64,000 bases of DNA from Sweltsa coloradensis (taxonomy: Eukaryota > Arthropoda > Insecta > Plecoptera > Chloroperlidae). This document shows positions 22,436 to 34,232 of the stretch, in pieces (the first letter of the stretch is position 1; each line of letters opens with the position of its first letter). The DNA is taken from assembly GCA_024449915.1 (NCBI GenBank), contig JAMZAV010002043.1, positions 248,001 through 312,000 of the forward strand, written 5' to 3'. Under the pieces are notes generated by a model. It had not been told where the DNA came from and did not search any database. It saw only the letters and a program-made list of their open reading frames with translations. The position numbers and the translations under genes are program-made.

Positions 22436-23140
22436 ACCACACACACATTACGCGGTCACACATACGTATCACACACATCACTGTGTCACACACACACATA
22501 TCACACACATCACTGTATCACACACACACATATCACACACATCACTGTATCACACATACATTACGCTGTCACACATACATATCACACACATCACTGTATC
22601 ACACACACATTACGCTGTCACACATACATATCACACACATCACTGTGTCACACACACATTACGCTGTCACACATACATATCACACACATCACTGTATCAC
22701 ACACACATTACGCTGTCACACATACATATCACACACATCACTGTATCACACACCATTACGCTGTCACACATACATATCACACACATCACTGTATCACACA
22801 CACACAACGCACACACATCACTGTATCACACAAAATACGCTGTCACACATACATATCACACACATGTATGTGTGACAGCGTAATGTGTGTGTGTACAGTG
22901 ATGTGTGTGATATGTATGTGGACAGCGTAATGTGTGTGTGGTACAGTGATATCACACACATCACTGTATCACACACATTACGTGTCACACACATACATAT
23001 CACACACATCACTGTATCACACACACATTACGCTGTCACACATACATATCACACACACACTGTATCACACACACATTACGCTGTCACACATACATATCAC
23101 ACACATTACGCTGTCACACATACATGTCACACACATCACA
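22436..23140. repeat. CA-rich minisatellite, period 49 bp, with an inverted block
   Basis: The marker TACGCTGTCACACATACATA recurs at 22562, 22611, 22660, 22709 and 22757, giving a 49-bp period (48 once). Each unit is a mix of CACA dinucleotides, ACATATCACACACATCACTG and the marker. From about 22865 to 22953 two units run in the opposite orientation (TATGTGTGACAGCGTAATG). The long His/Thr-rich reading frames here are produced by the repeat. Confidence 0.95.
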
Positions 23141-24203
23141 CTCGAACCGCACGATGCAATAAGTAAACAAATGCGGTGACCTACGCCACTGGAAAGCCTT
23201 GATTAACTTTTTGCGATGTAACGTGCGATTTACAATTTGTAAGTAATAAAAGTGTTGAGACAATCAAGGTTAGATAATAATTATTATGATGGGAAACCTT
23301 ATACGTGCCAACACTAGCAAATCTGGTTAAAATTACAACTACGAATTGACTCGACGTGTGTAGGCCTACGCCAACACTCAAAATCATATACAATACAGCA
23401 AATTTTATTTTATTGTTATCAATTGCTACGAAAAACTATCACAACCTAAAGTAACCTATTGAAAACTATAGAATTAATAGCTAAGTGAGAAATATAATAG
23501 AAATATTTTAGAAATTATGCCTTACTAGTACGGATGGAACTGGAAGAAGAAAAAATATATATGGAAGAAAAAATGTAATATATAGTACTACTAATTTTAT
23601 GGATCGGTTCCAATCCCTCTCCGATTTCGGTAAGTAGGGTACCCGATGTCATCCATCCATAATTGCTAGACTTCTTCCTCGTCTTCTCCTATCCTACCTA
23701 GTACCCCGGAAGAACATAGTATACAACTACATTGCTTTGCTAAGTATAGGTGTAAATGAGTTTATTGTACGTGGTATTGAGTACCAATCATCTCGGAATA
23801 AGCATCCCCCCTTTAGTAGTGTTGCAACAGCAAATCTACGCGACCCTCTGACTCTGAATAGCATATTGGCTTAGAAGCTAGAAGCTAATATCTTATTGAT
23901 CTCACAACGCTATAACAAATCCTAGACAGACGGATGATATAAATACAATTACATGCGTTGCCCAAGGCTAATAAAATGTCCAGGAAAATAATTAGTATTT
24001 CACTGGGTACACGTTACGTAAGTGAGCAAGCCGTGTTAGGCTGTTGAAGGCTACCCGCCGAGGTGTTACCAACCTAAATCTAGTGATATAATCTATAATC
24101 TCGATCTTGTCCTAGTAATCTCTGCGATACACACACACGGGGGGTGCGGTGCGCGCGCAGGGGGCTGTAATCGATAGCAACTGTTGACGCGGTGACGTAG
24201 CGG

Positions 24204-24215
24204 TGACGTCACGTG
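24204..24215. promoter_or_regulatory. Overlapping CRE (TGACGTCA) and E-box (CACGTG)
   Basis: TGACGTCA at 24204-24211 overlaps CACGTG at 24210-24215. Both are palindromic binding-site consensuses (CREB/ATF and bHLH classes). It lies in an intron, 2 kb downstream (in gene sense, upstream) of the 22191-22239 exon. With no other promoter signal it may be chance. Confidence 0.3.
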
Positions 24216-26929
24216 AAGGGTGTCCAGCTACAGCTGATCACACGATGGTATCGCACATCAAGATAAACAACGCGAGGACATACGTGACTAAAGGTGGTTT
24301 TCGACAGAGCACAAGTATAGTATCGTGGATGTGCACGATTTTCAACTATGGAACTAATAACTATCTTATTTTATGCAAAGTAAGAACTAGTGTTAATTGC
24401 ATTATGACTCACATCTATATCTAAAATCACAACATTTTCTTGGAAAAATTCCCGCTTGAAATATCCCAACATAACAAAATATTATCGAATAATTTCAATA
24501 CATTGTAGTTTGGCGAAGTGAATTTATTATTGAGGAAATACCGAGTAGCAATAGGAGCTGGGAATGTGAATAACAAATGACCTCAGACGAGTGGGGGATA
24601 CTAGATATCAACAAGTTGCCAACTCTTGAAGAAAATTACTATCGACATGATTCCTCAACCCATGCACCACACCAATCACACTTTTTACTGTTCTTTTTAG
24701 AGATCCTCACAATCATTGCAGAACATCTGTCATCTGGTCGGGTGAAATGTGAATCGTAGGGGACTAGTGGCCACTTGCCCAGTGTGGCTGTCCAGACGAC
24801 TCACGATGGATTGCCGGTGCCGGGAATCGAACCCGAGACCTATCCACTTACAGGAACAGTACTTTGTGTGCCAGTACTGTGAAACGTGTGGGGGAAAGCA
24901 CTCTCTCAGAATCAGATGATCTTTAGGGAACAGCTAGCAAGGCTCAAGACTCCCGATCAAAAGTAATAATATTATAATATCATCTGGTCACAGAAAACAA
25001 ACAATAATTGCGGCACTCAAGTTGTTTACGTATACCGCCTTCGTTGAGACAATTAATATTCACGGTTGGCTAAATTAACATAACTTATGGAAATATGTAA
25101 TGGAGTGTGTAATTAGGCTACTTAAAGTCAATAGATAGATACTTAATAATATGGAAATGAATTCGACCTCCCAGCTATAGCCCTTTGCCCGCAGGTGATC
25201 GCAGAACGGCAGGTCCCGTACTAGGACAAACGGCAGCCACTATCTTGCGTAGAAATCAAGTGCGTCAACCAATCAGAGCGAAGCGCGTCAAAATCAAAAG
25301 TGTTCGTTCATTTTTTAGTAACAAGTGTCAATCAATGTGGAAGGGGGGGGGGCTTGTTGCAAACAATCGATCATTGATTAAATTTTTGTTTCATCTAACA
25401 AATCTTCATGGAAGACACTCTTTTAAATGCAAATTAGATGTGTACGACCTGACGATGGGTTATTACTTGATGCATCTATACAAGATGATATTGCCTAGTA
25501 GAGAGATCAGCTTGTTCGATCAAGGTCTTGAAAGCGAAGCATGTGACCCAGAGAGAGGGAGGCTAGGAAAGAAGCAATGCATGTGACCCAGACTCAGAGG
25601 GGCTAACTAGTAACAAGTAATCAAGACCAACGTTTAAAAGCGTCGAGATAAGAGTGTGTGTGCGCGACGCTGTTCGCAGAATAAAAGTATTGATTACAAT
25701 CACCACGTCGAATTGCCGACAATTTGTATTCACCACCCGACCAGGCGGAGGGTGCCCCCCCCCCCCGGGGGCGAGCACATTAAGTCCGGAGGGCTCTACT
25801 TAATTCATTGCATGCAATAACCAAGTCCTGGTGCACTTGCAGTCGGAATTATTGATCGCGGTCCACCGACTGTCATCTCATCGGACGGTGAATCACACGG
25901 GACGACGACGGCCATCTGTTGATGCCTGACAGGATGTCCCCTCCTACACACACAGTGGCTAGCGAGAAGAAGGCGGTGAAACGTCGCGGTAACGACAAGA
26001 AGGCGCTGATCATTCAATCAGCTGATTTGGCAGCGTAGGCCTAAACATTTGCCTAAACCACAGAGCACCCCCCCTTTGAAATAGCTTAAAAAGAGTCCAA
26101 GACACTGCCTAGTGCCCTAGTCTTCACACTGAACGCAATATGTTCCAGGATATTACCACTTTCCTTTAATCTGTTTTTATAATTTGTGATTTAACTTTTT
26201 ACCCATGTTTCCGAGGCATTATTTTTAATCCTATCCGAATTTACAAAGTAGGACAATAGAAAATGAATATTAGCTTGGCGCATAACATGGCAACACAGCA
26301 TCATTAGTGGCCCCACTCAAGCGTCGAGACTCGAGCGTAACGGAAGTACAGCAGCATGCGAGAATGGACATTACACTCATTGGTACACAGGGAAAATGTA
26401 AATAGACTCAGAAATCAATTAATTTTTATGAATAATAAACGTCAATCACGTAATATAATGTGAATTATTGCAACTACGATACAGCTTGCAATGATGTGGG
26501 CGCTACATCCGCCCTCGGATAAACACGGAACTTGTTGATAGTGTTAGGTTCTCGGCCGTTCGAAAGATGCGGCACTTCCCATGTCTAAACCTCCTCGACC
26601 ACGGTAAAATAATAACGCATGCCGACTCGGTGCCGCCCCTGGACCACACACGCTGCTGACTGGAGAAGAAGAAGAACCCATACGCGCGAATTGATAACAA
26701 TTATCTCTATAGATAGACTATTTTAGCATCGTTGTGCTGAACGACTACTGTTGAGGCAGAGGAAACACAACTATGGCGAAAGAGAGAGGACGATATTATT
26801 ACGGGCCCCGCCCTCTGCATTACAATAACACTAATTCACACGCCTCACGCACGCGTGCACTTGTTTACACCGACATCTAGACGCAGAGTGCCTTTGTTGC
26901 CGGATCTTCTTGCGACGTGTGTTCGTTCC

Positions 26930-27060
26930 TCTAACCGTAAGGTCTTAGGGGGTGTTGGGAGGATCGACACCACCTGATCCAGTCACGGACAAGGGGAGGG
27001 GCAGGGAAGTAGCAGTTTGACTAGAGCTCGCCTCTAGTTTCGGAGAGCAAAATGGACCAA
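26930..27060. repeat. Fragment of a GC-rich dispersed repeat
   Basis: CCGTAAGGTC, GATCCAGTCACGG, and AGAGCTCGCCTCTAGTTT match, in order, segments of the copies at 43003-43439, 47447-47909 and 52126-52560. Confidence 0.55.
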
Positions 27061-30000
27061 ATTTAACCCGGGTCCGCCCGGGTCGTCGCCACTAAAATTT
27101 GAAAGTGAGAACACTGGGGATGCGTGGTGGTGGTGGTGGTGGTGGTTCTCACAATGATTGACCATCAACAACCATGGCAAACTAGCAAACTATTTACTAT
27201 TATTGATTTCAGCTCAGAGGGACTATCCGCAAAAAAATATTTTTACCACATAATTTACAATTTAAATAAACTTATTAGACCTGAAATAATATATTTAAAA
27301 AATGTACCAGCATGGGCACCATGATGATCACGATGATGATGATGATGATGATGATATTTATTTCTTTAGGTCTATCGCAATGAGATGAGATGAGTGGTGA
27401 TAGTGATAATATGAATGAGAGTTGCAAACAAATACGTCATAAACGATGCGGCCCCGCATAAAAAATTACTAATTGCCCACTGTGCTTTTCGATGGCGTCG
27501 ACATCATCGACAGGGCTGGTTCGGCGAAAATAAATTTTGGACTGATTGGGTCGATTTACAAAGTTTTGTTGCCAAATGTGCGGTTCAAAGTACATGAGCA
27601 CCACCACCACCACGTACAGATTTGAACGGATGCTGTAAAAACTAATGGTTGTTATCTCGCATCAATTAAAACTAGTTTTAAATTTCAATTGCCTTTGAAA
27701 ATAACTCTAATGTCATGAGTTTGGAAGCCCTCGGTGCTTCCAATTAATTCTTGCGAATGACCCTGATGACCGACAACCCAGGCGCATGCGCGCATGTATC
27801 CAAATATGATGTGATCGTTTACAAATTTTGAACATGTCAATCCCAATTTGGTTTGCGTATTATCGCGTGACAAACTTGAACCAGAAGTAAGCATACATAC
27901 CAGTACCAGTGGTACCACCAAGGAAGTTTCATCAAAGTTTGTCTAATGCACGTGTATAACCTATAGCCACAGTCACCTCACTGTAGAATCATTAATCGCT
28001 CCGATCATTCGTGAAATAGTAAATCCTTATCACCCGCGCTCCACTCTCAATAAAGCAATAACAATGAGTGGATAATATGTCCCATATACGCGAGATCGTT
28101 GATTGGAGGTAACGGGCATTATCGTGTTCACAGGTGGTTTCGTTACTGGTCCGCATGTCTTTAACTTTTAGTTCAGGCTCTTCGCCGTTTGATCTATTCA
28201 ATTACCTGCGGGAACGCGTTCAACTCCAGACGTCCCCGTCGTTGACACGTCCTCGCGGATGGATCAACACCAAATAGCCCCGAAATGGAAAGGAAATCAA
28301 AACTTCCCCGATGATAGGGTTTCGATTTTGTGTTGAAACTGCGCAACTAAGGTTCGTCCGTATTTTCCCTCCCAAAGGAAATGAGAGGCTAAAAGTTTTC
28401 AGGTCCGAGTGACTCTAATTAATTTTGTGCCGAAAAATCAGCGGTGACGTCGATAATGTTCGCGGTCACATACAAAAAAAAACTGTCCTTGGGATTGGCG
28501 TAGGTGTTATTTAGTAGGATTCACTTTCAAAAAACATTATCTTTACTCTTTAGGAATTATAGTTCGTGAATCAGTCGTTTCCACGTACGACACCTTGTGC
28601 TGTGTAGGTTGACGGATGTACGTCACTAGGTCACGATCGGTACCGATAATGAACGAAAACACACGCTGTCTTCAATCGTTTTAGAATCAACTGTTCACGT
28701 TAATTCCAACGTCAATCAAACGTTATTCTCCACAAGTCCCCGTCTGGCCATGGAGTCGAGTGGAGTAGGTCAGGATCGATCTGGTGGCGCCTGGCCAACA
28801 GTCAACAACTTACTGGGAAGGAATTCAACTTTCTGCGACCGAATTTATTTCGAGTAAAATGCCAACCGATCGCAAAACCAGAGAAGAATTCCAGAAAAAT
28901 CGCTTTATTACATGCAACTGCAAACACGAGTAATTTGAATGAATGTGGTGCAGTGTTACTCCAGACTAAATCAATGCCGTGGCGTGCGATGCGCGTGCTA
29001 CACGGGGCTGCACGCACCGCGTGTGCGTCAGTGCTCGCGAGTGCAGGTGGTGGCTGCACTTTCGCTTGTTTGTTTGTTGTTGTGACGTGCATGCAAGTGT
29101 GCTGCAATAGAGATGGTGACGTAGCCTCCACAGCGAGCTCCCCTCGCCTCGTCTATATTAGGTCGCCTTCTAGCGGCTACAAACTTCACACCGACAACAA
29201 TTACAAATTACCATACGACGGTTCGACGACATTACGTAGGCAGGCCTAGAGTAGCAAAGAAAATGTCAACACTCGGAATGGAGACAACGGTTTATTCGAG
29301 CAAAGCATCTCACAAATACGCGTGCAACAGAGAACAGACTACACGTCAAAGAAATGCGTGAAGAGATGCAGAATTGCAGATAGGACTGGTGGGGAAGGGG
29401 GAATTAGTAAGAGAATAGAAAGCAATTGCAAACGAACGCAATAAAATGAACAACAACGAATGTAATAAATAGCATTTGTTTGACCCAAGATGCGTGTGCA
29501 ATGAACTTCACGACACAGCAAACGATGGGGACGTGATTGAGAATCATTACAAACAAACCGATCATTTGCATCATGATCGTGTACATTCAGGTTTGAAGAT
29601 GGTATGTCCTAACTAACTACTATTTCCACCCGCTGGTTACACGGGACGATGCAACATGGTCGCGCTTCATTAGTGCGGAAAACATGAGACCAAGTACACA
29701 GCAAGCGAGCTCAGCAAGGACACGATAATAAGTAAAGACAATTACATAAAGACGGGTGTTGTCACTACAAGCATCGTCGTAATGAAGTAACTTCCAATCA
29801 GTGTAGTGAGGATATTGTATTTGATATGACAACAATAATAATACGTAGGGTCAGAGAATGTTGTAAACATGCAAAACTGAGCACTTCTTATTAATTAGAT
29901 GAGGCATGATAAACGTTTCTTGCTTGTGAGTAAGCCCATAGTCGTGAACAGGACCAGGAAGTTTTCACCTAAAACTGGCGTCTCTCGGATTGATACAGTC

Positions 30001-32248
30001 GTGACTTCGAATCGAAACGTCCGTCTTCCAGTTTCAATTGGGTGCGCGACGTTCCAAGATGGCCGCTAACAAGTGCCCACATTGCCTGGATTTATTTAAC
30101 ATGTCTGATCATCAAACGAATAGACGTTTATAAAATCTAAATGGCAAGGCTAGTGGATCGATCTTCATTATCTTTCACTGTGCGTGGGGGGACATACAAA
30201 GTATGGACGCCCTAATTTACAGATCGCGACTCCGAAAATGACTAGACAGACATTGGAAATCGGCAGTAATAACAAATAATATAATACAAATATTTATCAG
30301 CACGCGCACAATAAGAATAATGAGCACTCGCTCTCCAGACTCGAAGACGAATTAAAAACTCATAAAATGACATTACAAACTATCCATAGATATTGCAACA
30401 CTGGTCGATCACGCAGTATTCAAATTAGTGTTATCAATTTGAGATAACCAAATGTAAAAAACCGACGTAATTTATGCCCTAATTTTAAGCGTGTTCCAGT
30501 CGACTTTTTGTTCTATCATCCAAACGACCAATTGATTATAGCCATTCCATAAACATAATGAGGAAACGCCCCCCCCCCCTCCCCTCTAGTCATAAACTAA
30601 TGAAGACATAGATAACAAATAGGCAGTTAGTTACTACAAAACGACAATGCCTTGTTGTACGTCGGCCCATTTAGTGCGCGCAAATCATCTCATCGCTCAT
30701 ACCCGAATTTTCGCGCAGCTGCCCTGTTCATTAGCACATCCGTAAGCTCCACTTGGGACACTCGCGACGCAAGTGGTGCACGGACATAGGCCCTACGAGT
30801 ACAACGATTAACCTTAGCAGGAAACTACTTGTGAAAACCATCTTGATATTGTGCAGGCCTATTATGTGAAACTTAACAAAGCTATCAAATAATCAAACAA
30901 CAATATCGACGATCATCATTCGAGATTAGCATGTAATTAGTGTGTAGTTAGGACAGTGTAGTAGGAACTGTACGGAAGTCGGTCTGGCAGTGTAGTAACT
31001 TCATGAGGCAACGCAGGACTTATATTTTATGGGTTAGCTAGAGCCAAGACCCTATACGTAACGAGCATAGGTTATCCGAGATAGGCCTATGACTACGAGC
31101 GAGAGAACTCTCTCGCTTCCATTGGGCACGATGTTGATCGGATGACCCCTTACAACAAAACAATTCAAGGGGAATATTTACAAAGGCAACCTGAACCTTT
31201 TTTGCTCTCTATTCGGTGATTTCAATACTACGTGTCGTGTGGTGTAGGGGTCGCCAGTCGGCACACAGCTTCCAACTCCCTTGATATAACCAGCCCAAAC
31301 ACTAGAAATATTTGAACATATTTTAGAAGTATTGTAAACTTTTACACTACGTCACTACCGACAATTTATCAGAAATCTTATCTGAATAATTATATTAGAT
31401 TTAATTTAAAAAATGCGAAAGTGCACATTTTAATTGCGGAGATTTATTTGTCTAATATAATGCAATGTTTCCATTCAACTTTTTAAAGAATATGCATACG
31501 ATTTTCCTAAATGCAAGCCTTTTACTTGAGTCGCGACAATTTGTTACAAACTGATTTACTTGATAATCGATTGTGAAATAGAAACAATAAAAAAACTTGG
31601 TCGTTTGACAAGGATGTTAATGTTATTATTATACGATCTCCGCGTGGCCGTCTCCATTGAGCGGGCACGGGTCGCGACTCTGCGTGTCGACCCTACTCAC
31701 TCCACTCTCACTATCCAGTCTTCTCGTTCCGGGGTCAAAGGTTGTGTTTACATTTTGAAAATTTGAAGGTTTCCATCTTTATTGTCTTGAACGAGCAACA
31801 ACAACAACAATCGAGATGATTAAAAACTAGGCCCTATGCGATTTTCGACAAAAAAAAATGCATTGGCCTATAATATTTAACAAAAATAAAAATCATAATA
31901 ATAATCAATAATAATCATGTAATGGAGCGTAAACAGCAAACACTTTAGTTCAATCTATCCTTAAATGAGGATGGACAACTAGTACTTTCTTGTACGTGAC
32001 TGTGACGGGACAAATGTGATGTATTTACAAAGTACAAACCGCTGACGATTAACCCCCCCCCGAAGAAAAAGAAACTGAACGCGAGTATACGTTACAAAAA
32101 GTGTAGCACTACTCAGACTCAGCCAATATGATTGAAGGAGTAGGCGCACATTATAGAAATCATTATGGTTGAACATGCACGAAGGTATAACGGTAATGTA
32201 ATCACACTAATGGATGAATGAATGAAGTAATACATCAATAACACTTAC

Positions 32249-32282
32249 GTGGACACTGGCGGTGGTGGGACACTAGGCCGAT
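32249..32282 (-). CDS. lilli: lilli microexon (34 nt), Pro-rich
   Basis: The acceptor is CTTTCTTGCAG and the donor is the consensus GTAAGT. The frame that matches both neighbours reads RPSVPPPPVS. It enters needing one base from the preceding exon and leaves two bases (AC) that are completed to Thr by the first base of the 22239 exon. A short Pro-rich segment just before the acidic motif is compatible with AFF proteins, where Pro/Ser linkers sit there. The call rests on two strong splice sites and the phase match rather than on recognisable homology. Confidence 0.7.
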
Positions 32283-33863
32283 CTGCAAGAAAGAGAAGAA
32301 CAAATTAGAGGAAGATCGAGGTCCCGGATATACTAACACGTAGACTGATACCAATCAAAACACAAGTTTCAACAAATAATTCTATTAGAGACAGTAAGTG
32401 GTGGAAAACGAAGGAAATTGAAGATGAAAGAAAATGATCATTAGGCTACAAACACCCACACTATTTCAACGACATTTAAAGTTTAAAAAGCACGTCCGTC
32501 AGTCACATATCCGTTTGAGCCACGTAACAGACTGAAACGTTGCAGAATGTAAGCCACTCTACACACGATACCATTGTCAGTAATTGCAGACAATAGGTCA
32601 GTAATTCCAGACAATAGCTCATAAGTACTCTATGGATCTTAACGAGTGTTTAGCTGATTGAATGGTAAGCGTAAGACTAAGTTGCACTAACTTTAGACAT
32701 TATTTCAATATGAAACATTCGAAACTGCTAGAGATTCACAGACCTGGAAAGGCCAAGTAGTACAAGTGGTAAGGTCAGGCTGCAGCAAGATGTGCTATAA
32801 AGCAGAGACGTCACATGGCCTTGAGCAAGCTAAGCTATATCTGCGTGTGAAGTAGGAAATAAAGCACGATTAGGAGCTATAGTTTCGTATCACATCTACG
32901 CAGGGCTATCCCAGACCCACCCACCAGCCGCCAGCCGGTGGTGCAACATTATTATTGTATGTTTAGGTATCTCAATACACAAACAGTTACGCTAAATTTA
33001 GATACTGATGGGATTGACTAGGACAAAATGATAAAGACTTGAACATAGAAATGAGGCTACGAGGCGCTATAAAAAAACTATTTGTTCATCATTATTGTGA
33101 CCAAAAACATCACAATAATGTCCTTCCCTATCAAGTCTTAGAGCAGTGCAAAACGCTTCTTTTGCATAGAATGTGGTATCGTATCAGTCATTATAAACTC
33201 TAACAATGAACAGATTGGTCAAAATGAAAATATGACTTGCATTTTGGGTAATGTGCAACACGTGCAAATCGCATTACAGACTCCCCTCCCCGGCATATTA
33301 TATCCATGCATGGAGCAGATGTCGAGTGTTGCACCTTCTCTTGTTTGAGGTGTAGTGTGAGTGTGTGGCTAGGTGAGGTCGGGGAGTGAGAACAAAAGTG
33401 AGCACCTAGGGCTCGGGGGCTCAGCTCCCCTTACAGCGTTGCCACAGAACAGCCCCCGGAAACTTATGGCTGCTATAATTCCATAGGTAGCTTGTGATAG
33501 GCAAATAAGTCAACTCGTTCGCTATAAATTAAATTGTTCAACAGTCTTTACGATTTACGAAGAATTTGCTACTCGACTATCATGTACGGTTCAGTGAACA
33601 ACGATTTGATAACAATCCCGAATGTATCTTCTAACCTTCTTCGAGATAACGAATGAAGTTGCAAGTGTGCACGAAGTTAACAACCTATATTTATACAAGG
33701 TTTAGCACAAACATTGTCCCATCAGCGTAATCGCACAATCACAAGAAGAAAAGCTCCAATAATACAATATAATATCATTATCAACACAAACAAGTCATTG
33801 TCTCGGCTATGACCTTGGCAATATTTTACTTGTGCGCGAGCGGAGGAAAATGCATTACATTAT
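32283..33863. other. Intron or upstream region, nothing recognised
   Basis: No exon with acceptor and donor in the right phase was found. The sequence is AT-rich with no element ends that I can pair. Confidence 0.45.
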
Positions 33864-34232
33864 CAGGGTGTCTACAGCTACAAATTTTCCATTACAAAAT
33901 TCCCTGACTTTTCCAGGTTTTCCAGATGGAAAATTATACTTTTCCAGGCTGCAAATTTGGCTTTTCCGCACATTATAATGGACGAAAAATTGTTTTTAAA
34001 TTAAATGACGATTTCGGCGGGAATTTTAAACACAAGTCAAGGCAAAATAATTTAAGAAATGTTTTTGTTAAATTGAGAATTTCTATTTTCGGCAACAAAA
34101 AAGGAGTTGAAATTACTTTTTTTTTTACATTTCTAGTAAAATTAAAAAAAAATCAAAATTCCCTGACTTTTCCAGATTGATTAAATTCCCTGACTTTTCC
34201 AGGTTTTCCAGTCTTGTAGACACCCTGATTAT
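33859..34232. mobile_element. MITE with CAGGGTGTCTAC termini and ATTAT duplication
   Basis: The element 33864-34227 starts CAGGGTGTCTACAG and ends with the inverted TGTAGACACCCTG. ATTAT flanks it at 33859-33863 and 34228-34232. Subterminal AATTCCCTGACTTTTCCAGG motifs occur near the left end and twice near the right end. It has no transposase. Elements with CAGGGTGTCTAC ends occur in many animals; I leave the superfamily open because the duplication is 5 bp. Confidence 0.88.

Larger units (their letters stand above)
23150..32248. other. Long lilli intron, no gene seen
   Basis: About 9 kb with a locally higher CpG content than the AT-rich 3' half. Noted inside it: a tRNA-like B-box GGGAATCGAACCC near 24814-24826 (SINE fragment, minus orientation), an overlapping CRE/E-box at 24204-24215, short (TGG)n at 27124-27146 and (GAT)n at 27330-27356, a dispersed repeat fragment near 26930-27060, and several G/C runs. 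I found no splice-bounded exon. Confidence 0.4.
1814..32282 (-). other. lilli: Partial lilliputian / AF4-FMR2 (AFF) family gene, 12 phase-consistent exons
   Basis: Twelve minus-strand exons (32249-32282, 22191-22239, 19282-19343, 10245-10438, 9380-9666, 8364-8904, 8046-8211, 6508-6718, 6104-6270, 3953-4909, 2984-3182, 1814-1959) each have an AG acceptor and GT donor, and all eleven junctions keep one open frame of about 1,004 codons. Family evidence is the ordered set of AFF landmarks: acidic DLSLSEDSD, a Ser/Asp/Glu stretch, a WNLGSFLKK block resembling the AFF WQLDNWLNK block, AT-hooks as reported for Drosophila Lilli, and the LxxxLDLxxLxxVP motif that binds AF9/ENL. AFF proteins are nuclear scaffolds of the super elongation complex that bring P-TEFb, ELL and AF9/ENL to RNA polymerase II. 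The N-terminal conserved region and C-terminal homology domain are absent from what I can identify, so both ends are incomplete. Insects usually have one AFF gene, so lilli is the natural name. Confidence 0.93.

Noticed and set aside
22345..22930. His/Thr-rich open frames of 176 and 184 codons
   Set aside because: They are translations of the CA-rich 49-bp minisatellite in different frames; similar frames appear on both strands and no conserved sequence lies outside the array.
24780..24900. tRNA gene on the minus strand
   Set aside because: A good T-arm/B-box is present (GGGTTCGATTCCC), but no matching acceptor stem or A-box at the right spacing; more likely a SINE fragment.
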